A stretch of DNA of 64,000 nucleotides from an uncultured Cyclobacteriaceae bacterium (GTDB lineage Bacteria > Bacteroidota > Bacteroidia > Cytophagales > Cyclobacteriaceae), in the NCBI GenBank assembly GCA_937146645.1, contig CAKZRQ010000056.1, forward strand, positions 1 to 64,000, in the 5' to 3' direction. The notes beneath the pieces are model-generated. The model was given only the letters and a program-made list of their open reading frames with translations, did not search any database and was not told where the DNA came from. Of this stretch, positions 8,482 to 19,800 are shown piece after piece (position 1 is the first letter of the stretch; every line of letters starts with the position of its first letter). Position numbers and translations under genes: made by a program.

Positions 8482-9669
8482 ATGGCAAAAGAAACATTTG
8501 ACCGATCCAAACCGCACGTTAATATCGGTACTATCGGACACGTAGACCATGGCAAAACTACTTTGACAGCTGCTATCACTACGGTACTAGCTGAGAAGGG
8601 TCTGTCTGAATTAAGAGATTTTTCTTCTATCGATAACGCACCAGAAGAAAAAGAAAGAGGTATTACTATCAATACTTCTCACGTAGAATATCAAACTGCT
8701 AACAGACACTACGCACACGTTGACTGTCCAGGTCACGCTGACTACGTTAAGAACATGGTAACTGGTGCTGCCCAGATGGACGGTGCTATCCTTGTAGTAG
8801 CTGCGACTGACGGACCAATGCCACAAACTAGAGAGCACATCCTTCTTGCTCGTCAGGTAGGTGTACCTCAGTTGGTAGTATTTATGAATAAAGTCGACAT
8901 GGTAGACGACGCTGAGCTTCTTGAGCTTGTTGAGATGGAAGTTAGAGAACTTCTTTCTTTCTATGAGTTCGACGGAGACAACATTCCAGTGATCGCTGGT
9001 TCTGCTCTTGGAGCATTGAACGGTGAAGCTGAGTGGGTTGCTACTGTAGTTGAATTGATGGACGCTGTTGATAGCTTTATCCCAACTCCAGAAAGAGCTG
9101 TTGATAAGGACTTCTTGATGCCTGTAGAAGACGTATTCTCTATCACTGGTAGAGGTACTGTAGCTACTGGTAGAATCGAAAGAGGTGTAATCAACTCTGG
9201 TGACCCAGTTGATATCATTGGTATGGGTGCTGAAAACCTTAAGTCTACAGTAACTGGTGTTGAGATGTTCCGTAAGATTTTGGATAGAGGTGAAGCTGGT
9301 GATAACGTTGGACTACTTCTTAGAGGTATCGAGAAAACTGATATCAAAAGAGGTATGATTATCTGTAAGCCTGGATCTGTGACTCCACACGCTCACTTCA
9401 AGGCTGAGGTTTACGTTCTTTCTAAAGAAGAAGGTGGACGTCACACTCCATTCTTCAATAAGTATCGTCCACAGTTCTACCTAAGAACAACAGACGTAAC
9501 TGGTGAAATCAAGCTTCCAGAAAACGTGGAAATGGTAATGCCAGGTGATAACGTGACTATCGAGGTTAATCTTCTTAATAAGGTTGCTCTTGAGAACGGA
9601 CTACGATTTGCGATCAGAGAAGGTGGTCGAACTGTAGGTGCCGGTCAGGTTACTGAAATCCTAGACTAA
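8482..9669 (+). CDS. tuf: Translation elongation factor Tu
   Basis: EF-Tu delivers aminoacyl-tRNA to the ribosomal A site as a GTP complex. The 395-residue product shows the G1 loop GHVDHGKT at 19-26, [12 protein letters not shown], the NKVD base-recognition motif, and full domains II and III ending [10 protein letters not shown]. It follows three tRNA genes under the promoter at 7991-8021 and is closed by a terminator. Codon use is strongly biased, in line with very high expression. Confidence 0.99.
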   Translation: MAKETFDRSKPHVNIGTIGHVDHGKTTLTAAITTVLAEKGLSELRDFSSIDNAPEEKERGITINTSHVEYQTANRHYAHVDCPGHADYVKNMVTGAAQMDGAILVVAATDGPMPQTREHILLARQVGVPQLVVFMNKVDMVDDAELLELVEMEVRELLSFYEFDGDNIPVIAGSALGALNGEAEWVATVVELMDAVDSFIPTPERAVDKDFLMPVEDVFSITGRGTVATGRIERGVINSGDPVDIIGMGAENLKSTVTGVEMFRKILDRGEAGDNVGLLLRGIEKTDIKRGMIICKPGSVTPHAHFKAEVYVLSKEEGGRHTPFFNKYRPQFYLRTTDVTGEIKLPENVEMVMPGDNVTIEVNLLNKVALENGLRFAIREGGRTVGAGQVTEILD

Positions 9670-9694
9670 TACATATCTAGATTTATAAATTAAA

Positions 9695-9735
9695 CAATGC
9701 GACTTCAATTTATTGGAGTCGCATTTGTTTCTTTA
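9695..9735 (+). terminator. Terminator after tuf
   Basis: AATGCGACT (9696-9704) pairs with AGTCGCATT (9717-9725), and the stem extends inward through TCAA/TTGG; the T-rich tract TGTTTCTTT follows. It separates the tRNA-tuf unit from the trnW-secE-nusG unit, whose promoter overlaps the end of this hairpin. Confidence 0.75.
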
Positions 9736-9755
9736 TTTATCAATAACTACTTTTG
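9724..9755 (+). promoter_or_regulatory. Consensus promoter of trnW-secE-nusG-rplKAJL
   Basis: TTTG (9724-9727), a 20-bp spacer and TACTTTTG (9748-9755) fit the Bacteroidota promoter form, 28 bp upstream of tRNA-Trp. The -33 box overlaps the descending arm of the tuf terminator, a very compact arrangement. Confidence 0.7.
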
Positions 9756-9783
9756 CGTTCCCATTAGCGGAGCGTTCATTCAC

Positions 9784-9857
9784 ACGGGCATAGTTCAATG
9801 GCAGAATAGCGGTCTCCAAAACCGTTGATGGGAGTTCGAATCTCTCTGCCCGTGCCA
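9784..9857 (+). tRNA. tRNA-Trp (CCA anticodon), 3' CCA encoded
   Basis: The acceptor stem ACGGGCA / TGCCCGT, anticodon loop CTCCAAA giving CCA, and T arm GGGAGTTCGAATCTCTC define tRNA-Trp. After the discriminator G (9854) the genome reads CCA (9855-9857), unlike the other three tRNAs here. The trnW-secE-nusG order is widespread among bacteria. Confidence 0.95.
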
Positions 9858-9872
9858 GTAAGTAAGTACACT

Positions 9873-10061
9873 ATGAATCTGAAAAACTTTGTTTTAGAAG
9901 CGTACGATGAAATGAGAAATAAGGTCACATGGCCTAAGTACTCTTTTCTTCAAAACAGTGCGGTTTTGGTATTGGTAGCATCCTTGATTTTCGCCCTATT
10001 CATAGGTGGTGTGGATCTTGGATTCGAAAATATCATGACATGGTTTTATGATTTATTCTAA
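9873..10061 (+). CDS. secE: Preprotein translocase subunit SecE
   Basis: A 62-residue single-span SecE, the clamp of the SecYEG channel. The conserved amphipathic part reads EAYDEMRNKVTWPKY (the TWP signature), followed by one membrane helix (SAVLVLVASLIFALFIGGV). The ORF track begins inside the tRNA-Trp at 9825; MNLKNFVLEAYDE at 9873 is the proper start. nusG follows after 19 bp. Confidence 0.95.
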   Translation: MNLKNFVLEAYDEMRNKVTWPKYSFLQNSAVLVLVASLIFALFIGGVDLGFENIMTWFYDLF

Positions 10062-10080
10062 TTGAATTGATTTTTACAGG

Positions 10081-10638
10081 ATGGCAGAACATAAGTGGTA
10101 CGTACTCAGGGTAGTAGCTGGACAAGAAAAAAAGACGAAAACCTATCTCGACAACGAGATCAATAGGCAGACTCTTGAGGAATTTATTCCTGAAGTCTTG
10201 ATACCCTCTGAGAAAGTCTACGAAATGCGTAACGGTAAAAAGCGAGTACGGGAAAGAAACTTCTTTCCTGGTTACGTTTTAGTCAATGCGGATCTTTCAA
10301 ATGGTGAAGCCAACCATGTAATTACAAGTATACCGGGAGTAATCGGGTTTTTAGGATCAAACTCCGGGGGGGCTTCCAAAACCCCCGAGCCATTACGTCA
10401 GTCAGAAGTCAACCGTATTTTAGGTAAGGTTGAGGAGATTGATGAGTTTGCTGAGAAACTAGATACGCCATATATAGTCGGAGAGTCCGTGAAAGTGATG
10501 GACGGACCCTTCAGTGGATTTTCCGGGACGATTGAGGAGATATTTGAAGACAAGAAGAAATTGAATGTTATGGTCAAGATCTTCGGTCGAAATACTCCTG
10601 TTGAATTAAACTTTATACAAGTAGAAAAACAAGACTAA
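10081..10638 (+). CDS. nusG: Transcription termination/antitermination factor NusG
   Basis: A 185-residue NusG that binds the RNA polymerase clamp and influences pausing, termination and coupling to ribosomes. The NGN domain is seen from [17 protein letters not shown] to about residue 115, including [12 protein letters not shown], followed by the KOW domain with [18 protein letters not shown]. It is 3 bp from rplK, in the usual secE-nusG-rplK order. Confidence 0.98.
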   Translation: MAEHKWYVLRVVAGQEKKTKTYLDNEINRQTLEEFIPEVLIPSEKVYEMRNGKKRVRERNFFPGYVLVNADLSNGEANHVITSIPGVIGFLGSNSGGASKTPEPLRQSEVNRILGKVEEIDEFAEKLDTPYIVGESVKVMDGPFSGFSGTIEEIFEDKKKLNVMVKIFGRNTPVELNFIQVEKQD

Positions 10639-10641
10639 GCA

Positions 10642-11085
10642 ATGGCTAAGGAAATCACTGGTTATTTAAAATTGCAAGTGAGAGGTGGCCAGGCTAACCC
10701 TTCACCTCCAGTAGGTCCAGCTCTTGGTTCCAAGGGTCTGAACATTATGGAGTTTTGTAAGCAATTCAACGCAAGGTCCCAGGATAAAATGGGACAGTTG
10801 CTACCTGTATTGGTTACAATTTTTTCTGACAAGTCTTTTGAGTTTGTAATTAAAACTCCACCTGCAGCAAATATGCTTTTGCAGGCGGCAAAGCTTAAAA
10901 GCGGTTCTCCGGAGCCAAACAGAAAGAAAGTGGGTTCTGTAACCTGGGATCAGGTGAAAGAAATTGCTGAAGTGAAGATGCCTGACCTTAACGCTTTCAA
11001 AGTGGAATCAGCCATGAAAATGGTGGCGGGTACCGCTAGAAGTATGGGAATCAAAGTATCTGGACGAGCTCCTTGGGAGGCATAA
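10642..11085 (+). CDS. rplK: 50S ribosomal protein L11
   Basis: The 147-residue L11 (uL11) forms the base of the L7/L12 stalk and binds the GTPase-associated region of 23S rRNA. The proline-rich hinge [14 protein letters not shown] and the RNA-binding C-terminal domain ending with [15 protein letters not shown] are complete. It starts 3 bp after nusG. Confidence 0.98.
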   Translation: MAKEITGYLKLQVRGGQANPSPPVGPALGSKGLNIMEFCKQFNARSQDKMGQLLPVLVTIFSDKSFEFVIKTPPAANMLLQAAKLKSGSPEPNRKKVGSVTWDQVKEIAEVKMPDLNAFKVESAMKMVAGTARSMGIKVSGRAPWEA

Positions 11086-11095
11086 ATATTAGACT

Positions 11096-11794
11096 ATGGC
11101 GAAGTTAACTAAAAAGCAAAAAGCAGCGCTTGAAAAATACGATCCTAGTCAGGAATATTCCCTTTCTGAAGCTTCTTCTATTGTTAAGGAAATTACTGAT
11201 GTGAAGTTTGACGCTTCCGTAGATCTAGACATCCGATTGGGTGTAGATCCACGTAAAGCTGATCAAATGGTAAGAGGTGTAGTAGCACTTCCACACGGTA
11301 CAGGTAAAGACATCAAAGTATTGGTGCTTTGTACTCCTGACAAAGTTGATGAAGCTACAGAAGCTGGTGCAGACTACGTAGGATTGGACGACTACATCGC
11401 TAAGATCGAAGGCGGATGGACTGACATTGATGTCATCATCACTATGCCCAACGTAATGGCGAAAGTAGGTAGACTAGGAAGAGTATTAGGACCAAGAGGC
11501 CTGATGCCAAATCCAAAGGCAGGAACAGTTACTATGGATGTAGCTAAGGCTGTGAAAGAGGTGAAAGCTGGTAAGATCGATTTCAAAGTAGATAAGTTTG
11601 GAATCATCCACGCTAGTGTCGCTAAGATTTCTTTCACTCCAGAGAAGATCGAAGAGAACGCAAGAGAGCTTATCACGACCATCTCAAAGTTGAAGCCGGC
11701 ATCTGCTAAAGGAACATATTTCCAGAGTATCAACATTTCCAGCACAATGTCTCCGGGCATCAAGTTGGATAAATCAAGCATTCAAGGAATTTAA
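11096..11794 (+). CDS. rplA: 50S ribosomal protein L1
   Basis: A 232-residue L1 (uL1) of the mobile L1 stalk near the E site. The family signature [12 protein letters not shown] and the preceding GRVLGPR are present. L1 often represses its own L11-L1 mRNA; no specific operator could be identified here. It is joined to rplJ by the TAATCATG stop-start junction. Confidence 0.98.
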   Translation: MAKLTKKQKAALEKYDPSQEYSLSEASSIVKEITDVKFDASVDLDIRLGVDPRKADQMVRGVVALPHGTGKDIKVLVLCTPDKVDEATEAGADYVGLDDYIAKIEGGWTDIDVIITMPNVMAKVGRLGRVLGPRGLMPNPKAGTVTMDVAKAVKEVKAGKIDFKVDKFGIIHASVAKISFTPEKIEENARELITTISKLKPASAKGTYFQSINISSTMSPGIKLDKSSIQGI

Positions 11795-11796
11795 TC

Positions 11797-12339
11797 ATGA
11801 CTAGAGCAGAAAAGAAAGAGATCATTGACGGTCTTACCGAGAAGCTGAGGGAAACTCCTTTCTTCTACATCACGGATGCTTCTGGTTTCGATGTAGCCAC
11901 CGTGAATGCATTCCGAAGAATGTGCTTCGATAAAGGTATCGAGTACAAAGTGTACAAGAACACCTTGATCACTAAGGCGCTAGAAAATCTTGATGAAGAT
12001 TATTCTGAACTTTCGGAAAATGCGTTGAAGGGATTCTCCGGAATCTTATTCTCGAAGGAAACAAACAATTTGCCAGCAAAGGTATTGCTGGATTTTAGAA
12101 AGAAATTAGGCAAGAATGATGGAATGCCAGCTTTTAAAGGAGCTGCGATCGATTCTGATGTTATCCTTGGTGAGGATAATCTATCCATGCTTTCTAAGCT
12201 GAAATCTAAGGATGAGCTGTTGGCAGAACTTATTGGCTTGCTACAGTCTCCAGCTATGAATCTTCTTGGAGCTTTGCAAAGCGGACAAAACAACATTTCT
12301 GGAGTTTTGAAAGCGATCGAAGAAAAAGGAGACAACTAA
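11797..12339 (+). CDS. rplJ: 50S ribosomal protein L10
   Basis: A 180-residue L10 (uL10), the stalk scaffold carrying L7/L12 dimers. The start MTRAEKKEIIDGLTEKL, the FRRMCFDKGIEYKVYKNTLI core and the C-terminal stalk-binding helix are typical. Only 2 bp separate it from rplA, so there is no room for a separate L10 leader of the E. coli kind. Confidence 0.97.
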   Translation: MTRAEKKEIIDGLTEKLRETPFFYITDASGFDVATVNAFRRMCFDKGIEYKVYKNTLITKALENLDEDYSELSENALKGFSGILFSKETNNLPAKVLLDFRKKLGKNDGMPAFKGAAIDSDVILGEDNLSMLSKLKSKDELLAELIGLLQSPAMNLLGALQSGQNNISGVLKAIEEKGDN

Positions 12340-12382
12340 AAATCAAATCATTCAAAAACGAAAATTTTAAATTAATAATACG

Positions 12383-12763
12383 ATGGCAGATCTTACACAA
12401 CTTGCAGACCAGTTGGTTAACTTGACTGTAAAAGAAGTAAAAGAATTGACAGACATCCTTAAGGATCAGTACGGAATCGAGCCTGCTTCAGCTGGAGCTG
12501 TAGTAGTAGCTGGTGGTGCTGGTGGTGGCGAGGCTGAAGCTGCAGAAGAGAAAACATCTTTTGATGTGATCCTTAATGCTGCTGGTGCTTCTAAGCTAGC
12601 TGTAGTAAAATTGGTTAAAGAATTGACTGGTCTTGGTCTTAAGGACGCGAAGGAACTAGTTGACTCTGCTCCAAAGGCCCTTAAAGAAGGTATAGCAAAA
12701 GACGAAGCTGAGGCTCTTAAGAAGTCCTTGGAAGAGGCTGGCGCTGAAGTAGAAATCAAGTAA
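12383..12763 (+). CDS. rplL: 50S ribosomal protein L7/L12
   Basis: A 126-residue L7/L12 (bL12), the multicopy stalk protein that recruits translational GTPases. The N-terminal dimer domain is followed by an alanine/glycine-rich hinge ([20 protein letters not shown]) and the C-terminal factor-binding domain with [22 protein letters not shown] pair of hairpins follows its stop codon. Confidence 0.98.
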   Translation: MADLTQLADQLVNLTVKEVKELTDILKDQYGIEPASAGAVVVAGGAGGGEAEAAEEKTSFDVILNAAGASKLAVVKLVKELTGLGLKDAKELVDSAPKALKEGIAKDEAEALKKSLEEAGAEVEIK

Positions 12764-12766
12764 TTT

Positions 12767-12798
12767 GTTAAACCAGAGCCACTAGGTCCTGGTTTAAC
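12767..12798 (+). other. First hairpin in the rplL-rpoB gap
   Basis: GTTAAACCAG (12767-12776) pairs with CTGGTTTAAC (12789-12798) around a 12-nt loop, 3 bp after the rplL stop. It lacks a following T-tract, so it is more likely an mRNA 3'-end stabiliser or processing site than a terminator. Confidence 0.55.
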
Positions 12799-12801
12799 CC
12801 C

Positions 12802-12836
12802 AAAGACCTGACTAAATCAGTCAGGTCTTTTCCTGT
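12802..12836 (+). terminator. Terminator/attenuator between rplL and rpoB
   Basis: A perfect 12-bp stem AAAGACCTGACT (12802-12813) / AGTCAGGTCTTT (12819-12830) with loop AAATC is followed by TTCCTGTTT. As rpoB has no clear promoter of its own downstream, this probably works as a partial terminator setting the ratio of ribosomal protein to RNA polymerase synthesis, as the rplL-rpoB attenuator does in E. coli. Confidence 0.7.
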
Positions 12837-12919
12837 TTATGCACAGGTCAAAAATTGCATTATAATTAGCTAAAATTGTAGCTAAACAAGAATTAATTTC
12901 ACTATAAACACAAACTACC

Positions 12920-15900
12920 TTGGCTATCAAGAATCAAAGCGAAAGGAAAAGCTTCTCCTCCATTAAGGCGGTCAAAGACTATCCGGATTTCTTAGATATT
13001 CAATTGCAATCCTTTAAGGATTTCTTCCAATTGGATACTCCTGCTGAAAAGCGACGTGCCGATGGATTATTTAAGGTATTTTCTGAAAACTTCCCGATCA
13101 GTGATTCTCGTGAGAATTTCACATTGGAGTTTATAGATTATGCTGTAGATCCTCCAAAATATAGCGTGGGCGAGTGTATCGACCGCGGTCTTACCTACTC
13201 CGTCCCACTTAAGGCAAAATTGAGATTACTTTGCCATGATGAGGACAATGAAGATTTTGAAACCATCGAACAAGAGGTGTTCCTTGGTAATCTTCCTTAC
13301 ATGACCGAAAAGGGATCCTTCGTGATCAATGGTGCTGAAAGAGTAATCGTTTCTCAGCTTCACAGATCACCAGGTGTATTCTTTGCACAGAGTAAGCATA
13401 CCAATGGTACTAAGCTTTACTCGGCTAGAATTATTCCTTTCAAAGGTTCTTGGATCGAATTCGCTACAGACATTAATAATGTGATGTATGCGTATATCGA
13501 TCGTAAAAAGAAATTCCCAGTAACCACTCTTTTGAGAGCCATCGGATACGGATCAGATAAGGATATACTTGATCTATTTGGACTTTCTGAAGAAGTAAAA
13601 GCTAACAAAACTGCTCTTAAGAAAGCAGTGGACAGAAAGCTTGCGGCACGTGTTCTTAGAACATGGGTTGAAGACTTCGTGGATGAGGATACTGGTGAGG
13701 TAGTTTCTATCGATCGAAATGAAGTTCTTCTTGAAAGAGATACTGTTCTTACCGCTGAAGATGTGGACTTGATCCTTGAATCTGGAGCCAAGAGTATTAT
13801 CCTTCACAGAGAAGATGTAAATATCGCAGATTACTCTATCGTTTATAACACTCTTCAGAAAGACAACTCAAACTCTGAGAAGGAAGCGGTTGAGGTAATC
13901 TACCGACAGCTTAGAAATACTGAAGCACCTGATGAGTCTACTGCTCGTGAGGTGATCAATAGCCTTTTCTTCTCAGACAAGAGATATGATCTTGGAGAAG
14001 TAGGTCGATATAGAATTAATAAGAAACTTGGTCTTGACATCGAATCTGAAAAGATTGTCTTGACTAAGGATGATATCATTTCCATCGTGAAGTACTTGAT
14101 CGGTTTGATCAACTCAAAAGCGGTAGTCGATGATATCGATCACTTGAGTAATAGAAGAGTGAGAACTGTAGGCGAGCAGCTTTACAGTCAGTTCGGTGTA
14201 GGTCTTGCCAGAATGGCTAGAACTATCCGTGAAAGAATGAATGTACGTGATAACGAAGACTTCAAGCCAGTAGACTTGATCAACGCTCGTACACTTTCTT
14301 CTGTGATCAACTCCTTCTTCGGAACGAACCAGCTTTCTCAGTTCATGGATCAGACTAACCCACTTGCGGAGCTGACTCATAAGAGAAGACTTTCTGCTTT
14401 GGGACCAGGTGGTCTATCCAGAGAAAGAGCAGGTTTCGAGGTGCGAGATGTTCACTACACTCACTACGGCCGACTTTGTACCATTGAAACTCCGGAAGGT
14501 CCAAACATTGGTTTGATCTCTTCTCTTTGTGTTCACGCAAAAGTGAATTCAATGGGATTCCTTGAGACACCTTATAGAAAGGTTAAGAATGGAAAAGTTG
14601 GTATGAAGAAGGATGATATGATTTTCCTTACTGCAGAGGAGGAAGACGATCATAACATTGCTCAGGCAAATGCACCACTTGATGATTCAGGTAAGTTCGT
14701 GAATGAGAAGGTGAAGGCGAGATTTGAGGGTGACTTCCCAGTGCTTGATCCAAAAGAGATTAGCTACATGGATGTTGCGCCAAACCAGATTGTATCTGTT
14801 GCTGCTTCTCTTATTCCATTCCTTGAGCATGATGATGCGAACCGTGCTTTGATGGGATCAAACATGCAGCGTCAGGCAGTACCGTTGTTGAAGGCAGAGT
14901 CTCCTATCGTGGGAACAGGCCTTGAAGCAAAAGCTGCGGTTGATTCTAGATCATTAATCATTGCGGAAGCAAATGGTGTAGTTGACTACGTAGATGCTCG
15001 TAAGATCACTATCAAGTATGACTTGACAGATGATGAGCTTCTTGTAAACTTCACTGACGAGTATAAGTCTTATGACCTAATCAAGTTCAGAAGAACTAAC
15101 CAGGATACTACCATCAATTTGACTCCTTTGGTACTTAAGGGACAGAAAGTGGTGAAAGGTCAGGTTCTGGTAGAAGGTTATTCTACTAACGAAGGTGAAC
15201 TTGCTCTAGGTAAAAACCTGAAAGTGGCATACATGCCATGGCAAGGATATAACTTCGAGGATGCGATTGTGATCTCTGAGCGTGTGGTAAGAGAGGATGT
15301 ATTTACCTCTATTCACGTAGAAGAATTCCAGCTTGAAGTAAGAGATACGAAGAGAGGTGAAGAAGAATTGACTTCTGAAATTCCAAACGTATCTGAAGAA
15401 GCTGTTAAGCACCTTGACGAGAATGGTATTATCCGAATTGGAGCAGAGATTAAAGAAGGTGATATCATCATCGGTAAGATTACTCCAAAAGGAGAGACTG
15501 ATCCAACACCAGAAGAGAAACTTCTAAGAGCGATCTTCGGTGATAAGGCTGGTGATGTGAAGGATGCTTCTTTGAAAGCCTCTCCATCTTTAAATGGTGT
15601 GGTTATCGAAACAAAGCTATTCGCAAGACCTAAAAAGGATAAGGATCACAGAGCTAAGGCGAAGGCTGAAGTGGAAAAACTGAAAGCTTCTTACTCTAAA
15701 GATCTTCTTGCTATCAGAGAGAGAATGATCAATAAGTTGGTTACTATCCTTGATGGCAAAACTTCTCAGGGAGTGAAGCATAAGTTTGGTGATGAAATCA
15801 TCAGCAAAGGAACCAAGTTCAATGCGAAGAACATTGAAAACAACTTGTTCCCAGCTAAGAACCCATACAGAGACGAGTCTAACTATAACGTACCTGAAGA

Positions 15901-16795
15901 GGCAAACTTGATTTCTGACATTATTCTTGACGATTGGACTAAGGATGAGCACATCAATGATCTAATTGTAAAGTTGGTGAAGAACTACACCAATGCGAGA
16001 AATGAAATCAGTGGTCTATTCAAGAGAGACAGATTTACTCTAGAGGTTGGAGATGAACTTCCTGCAGGTATCGTTCAGCTTGCGAAAGTTTACGTGGCTA
16101 AGAAGCGTAAGCTAAAAGTAGGTGATAAGATGGCAGGTCGTCACGGAAACAAGGGTATCGTTGCCCGAATCGTTCGTGATGAAGATATGCCATTCCTTGA
16201 GGATGGAACTCCAATGGACATCGTATTGAATCCACTAGGTGTACCTTCTCGTATGAACATCGGACAGATCTTCGAAACTGTACTTGCTTGGGCAGGTCAG
16301 AAGCTGGATAAGAAATATGCAACTCCGATCTTCGATGGTGCTACCATGGAAGAGGTGTCTCACGAGTTGGAGCTTGCCGGGCTTCCAGCCTTTGGTAGAA
16401 CTTACCTGTATGATGGTCTATCCGGAAATAGATTTGATCAGCCAGTGACAGTAGGTATAGCTTACATGCTGAAGCTTGGTCACCTCGTGGATGACAAGAT
16501 GCACGCAAGATCTATCGGACCATACTCTTTGATCACGCAGCAGCCATTGGGTGGTAAGGCCCAGTTTGGTGGTCAGCGATTCGGAGAGATGGAGGTATGG
16601 GCACTTGAGGCATTCGGTGCTTCTCATGTACTGCAAGAGATTCTTACAGTGAAGTCTGACGATGTAATCGGTCGTGCGAAAGCTTACGAGTCGATTGTGA
16701 AAGGTGAAAACCTTCCTAAGCCAAATATCCCTGAATCATTCAATGTATTGGTTCACGAGCTAAGAGGCTTGGCATTAGAGATTACCTTAGATTAA
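12920..16795 (+). CDS. rpoB: DNA-directed RNA polymerase subunit beta (TTG start)
   Basis: A 1291-residue beta subunit. The start codon is TTG: the conserved N-terminus [16 protein letters not shown] begins at base 12920 with TTG, and no ATG lies in frame in the upstream gap. The rifampicin region reads [20 protein letters not shown], with the Asp, His and Ser positions that are changed in resistant mutants all wild type. Other conserved segments include [17 protein letters not shown] and the C-terminal [14 protein letters not shown]. It is preceded by the attenuator and followed after 48 bp by rpoC. Confidence 0.98.
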   Translation: MAIKNQSERKSFSSIKAVKDYPDFLDIQLQSFKDFFQLDTPAEKRRADGLFKVFSENFPISDSRENFTLEFIDYAVDPPKYSVGECIDRGLTYSVPLKAKLRLLCHDEDNEDFETIEQEVFLGNLPYMTEKGSFVINGAERVIVSQLHRSPGVFFAQSKHTNGTKLYSARIIPFKGSWIEFATDINNVMYAYIDRKKKFPVTTLLRAIGYGSDKDILDLFGLSEEVKANKTALKKAVDRKLAARVLRTWVEDFVDEDTGEVVSIDRNEVLLERDTVLTAEDVDLILESGAKSIILHREDVNIADYSIVYNTLQKDNSNSEKEAVEVIYRQLRNTEAPDESTAREVINSLFFSDKRYDLGEVGRYRINKKLGLDIESEKIVLTKDDIISIVKYLIGLINSKAVVDDIDHLSNRRVRTVGEQLYSQFGVGLARMARTIRERMNVRDNEDFKPVDLINARTLSSVINSFFGTNQLSQFMDQTNPLAELTHKRRLSALGPGGLSRERAGFEVRDVHYTHYGRLCTIETPEGPNIGLISSLCVHAKVNSMGFLETPYRKVKNGKVGMKKDDMIFLTAEEEDDHNIAQANAPLDDSGKFVNEKVKARFEGDFPVLDPKEISYMDVAPNQIVSVAASLIPFLEHDDANRALMGSNMQRQAVPLLKAESPIVGTGLEAKAAVDSRSLIIAEANGVVDYVDARKITIKYDLTDDELLVNFTDEYKSYDLIKFRRTNQDTTINLTPLVLKGQKVVKGQVLVEGYSTNEGELALGKNLKVAYMPWQGYNFEDAIVISERVVREDVFTSIHVEEFQLEVRDTKRGEEELTSEIPNVSEEAVKHLDENGIIRIGAEIKEGDIIIGKITPKGETDPTPEEKLLRAIFGDKAGDVKDASLKASPSLNGVVIETKLFARPKKDKDHRAKAKAEVEKLKASYSKDLLAIRERMINKLVTILDGKTSQGVKHKFGDEIISKGTKFNAKNIENNLFPAKNPYRDESNYNVPEEANLISDIILDDWTKDEHINDLIVKLVKNYTNARNEISGLFKRDRFTLEVGDELPAGIVQLAKVYVAKKRKLKVGDKMAGRHGNKGIVARIVRDEDMPFLEDGTPMDIVLNPLGVPSRMNIGQIFETVLAWAGQKLDKKYATPIFDGATMEEVSHELELAGLPAFGRTYLYDGLSGNRFDQPVTVGIAYMLKLGHLVDDKMHARSIGPYSLITQQPLGGKAQFGGQRFGEMEVWALEAFGASHVLQEILTVKSDDVIGRAKAYESIVKGENLPKPNIPESFNVLVHELRGLALEITLD

Positions 16796-16843
16796 TTTGG
16801 CTTATCGGGCCTGAAAGGGCCCACTACATATCTTTCAAAAACT

Positions 16844-19800
16844 ATGGCGTTTAGAAAAAACAAAAAACTCAACAATGACTTTTCAAGAGTGACCATCAGT
16901 TTGGCTTCTCCAGAATCTATTCTGGATAGCTCAAACGGAGAGGTGACTCAGCCAGAAACCATCAATTACAGAACCTATAAGCCTGAGATGGGCGGCTTGT
17001 TCTGTGAGAGAATTTTTGGTCCAGTGAAAGACTGGGAGTGTCATTGTGGAAAATATAAGCGTATCCGATACAAAGGCATCATCTGTGATCGATGTGGAGT
17101 TGAGGTAACGGAGAAGAAAGTACGTAGAGAGCGTATGGGACACATCGAATTGGTGGTTCCAGTTGCTCACATCTGGTACTTTAAGTCTCTTCCGAACAAG
17201 ATTGGATATCTTCTTGGTCTACCGACCAAAAAACTTGATCAAATTGTATACTACGAGCGATATGCAGTAGTACAGCCAGGTATCAAAGAGGAGGACGGAG
17301 TTCAATACCTTGACTTCCTTACTGAAGACGAATACTTGGATATTATGGATAAGCTTCCAAAGGAAAATCATCAGTTGGATGATGATGATCCTAATAAGTT
17401 TATTGCCAAGATGGGTGCTGAGGCTCTTGAGATGCTTCTTGCTCGTCTTGATCTGGATGATCTTTCTTACTCTTTGAGACATCAGGCTGCTACTGATACT
17501 TCTCAGCAGAGAAAGGCAGAAGCATTGAAGAGACTGAAAGTGGTTGAGGCTTTCAGAGATGCAAGAACCAGAATTGAGAATCGTCCAGAGTGGATGATCG
17601 TAAGAATGGTTCCTGTAATCCCACCAGAATTGAGACCTTTGGTTCCTCTCGATGGTGGTCGATTCGCGACTTCTGACTTGAATGATCTTTACAGAAGAGT
17701 AATTATCAGAAACAACCGATTGAAGAGATTGATCGATATCAAGGCACCAGAAGTGATCTTGAGAAACGAGAAAAGAATGCTTCAGGAAGCGGTTGATTCA
17801 TTATTCGATAACTCCAGAAAAGTAAATGCGGTAAGATCCGATGGAAACCGTGCATTGAAGTCCCTTTCTGATATGTTGAAGGGTAAGCAAGGTCGATTCC
17901 GTCAAAACTTGCTTGGTAAGCGTGTGGATTACTCCGGTCGTTCTGTGATCGTGGTAGGTCCAGAATTGAAGCTTCACGAGTGTGGTCTTCCTAAGAATAT
18001 GGCTGCTGAGCTTTTCAAGCCTTTCATCATCAGGAAACTGATCGAAAGAGGTATTGTGAAGACGGTGAAGTCTGCTAAGAAGATTGTTGATCGTAAGGAT
18101 CCTGTAGTTTGGGATATTCTTGAGAATGTATTGAAGGGACATCCTGTACTTCTAAACCGTGCTCCAACGCTTCACAGATTAGGTATTCAGGCTTTCCAGC
18201 CAAAGCTTATAGAAGGTAAGGCGATTCAACTTCACCCATTAGTATGTACAGCATTCAACGCTGACTTTGATGGTGACCAGATGGCTGTTCACGTGCCACT
18301 TGGACATGAGGCCATTCTAGAAGCGTCTACTTTGATGCTTTCGGCACACAATATTCTTAACCCTGCAAATGGTGCACCTATTACCGTACCATCGCAGGAT
18401 ATGGTATTGGGTCTTTATTATGTAACCAAAGGGAAGAAGTCTACGAAAGAAGAGCCAGTTCCAGGTGAAGGAATGACTTTCTATAGCCAAGAAGAGGTAA
18501 TAATTGCTCTGAATGAAGGCTCTATTTCTCAGCACGCAAACATCAAGTGTAAGGTGAATGTGCGTGGTGAAGATGGAGAGATCAAAGAGGAAATCGTAGA
18601 AACTGTTGCAGGTCGTTTGATTTTCAACCAGTACGTTCCGGAGGAAGTAGGATATGTAAATGAGCTTCTGACTAAAAAGAAACTACAGCAGATCATTGCT
18701 CAGGTAGTGAAGGTTTGTGGTATATCCAGAACTGCTCAGTTCCTTGACGATATCAAAACCCTTGGATTCCAGATGGCCTATAAGGGTGGTCTTTCCATGG
18801 GACTTAATGACGTGATCATTCCTGAGGAGAAGGATCCAATGATCGGTAAGGCTCAGGAAGAAGTTGACCAGGTTTGGAACAACTACCTAATGGGTCTGAT
18901 AACTGATAATGAAAGATATAATCAGGTAATTGATATCTGGACTCGTACCAACTCTCATCTGACGAATAATCTGATGAAGCAGATGGAGGAGGATAAGCAA
19001 GGATTCAATGCGATCTACATGATGATGCACTCAGGAGCTAGAGGTTCCAGAGAGCAGATTCGTCAGCTAGGTGGTATGAGAGGTCTGATGGCTAAGCCAC
19101 AGAAAAATCTTCAAGGATCCGTAGGTGAGATTATTGAAAACCCAATTCTATCCAACTTTAAGGAAGGACTAGATGTATTGGAGTACTTTATCTCTACTCA
19201 CGGTGCGAGAAAAGGTCTTGCAGATACTGCCCTTAAAACTGCCGATGCTGGTTACCTAACCAGAAGATTGGTAGATGTAGCGCAAGATATGATCGTAACT
19301 GAAGAGGATTGCGGTACGCTCAGAGGTCTTGTGGTTGAGCCACTAAGAGATAACGATGAGATCGTAGAACCTCTTTCTGAGAGAATTGTAGGAAGAGTTT
19401 CCGTACACGATGTGTATGATCCTCAGACTGACGAGTTAGTGATCACAGCCGGTGAAGAGATTTCAGATGAAATCGCTGCTAAGGTTGATTCTTCTTCGAT
19501 CGAAGAAGTAGAAATCAGATCCGTATTGACTTGCGAAACTCGCAGAGGAGTATGTTCTAAGTGTTACGGTAGAAACCTTGCCACTGGAAATATGGTCCAA
19601 AACGGTGAGTCTGTAGGTGTTATTGCTGCACAGTCTATCGGTGAGCCAGGAACCCAGCTTACGCTAAGAACTTTCCACGTGGGTGGTACTGCATCCAACA
19701 TGGCTGTAGAAGCTAGCATCACTGCTAAGTTCGAAGGTAAGGTTGAGTTTGATGAGGAGCTTAGATGGATCGAGTCTTCTAATAAAGAAGGAGAGAAGGT

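Noticed and set aside
9825-9872. N-terminal extension of secE into tRNA-Trp
   Set aside because: The extension is the translated 3' half of the tRNA; MNLKNFVLEAYDE at 9873 is the conserved start.
13417-13791. 124-residue minus-strand ORF inside rpoB
   Set aside because: Antisense shadow of a strongly conserved coding region; no credible protein features.
14320-14420. Possible rifampicin-resistance changes in rpoB
   Set aside because: The segment [20 protein letters not shown] has the wild-type Asp, His and Ser at the main resistance positions.
16807-16822. GGGCC/GGCCC hairpin between rpoB and rpoC as a terminator
   Set aside because: Five-bp stem with no T-tract; rpoC must be cotranscribed with rpoB.
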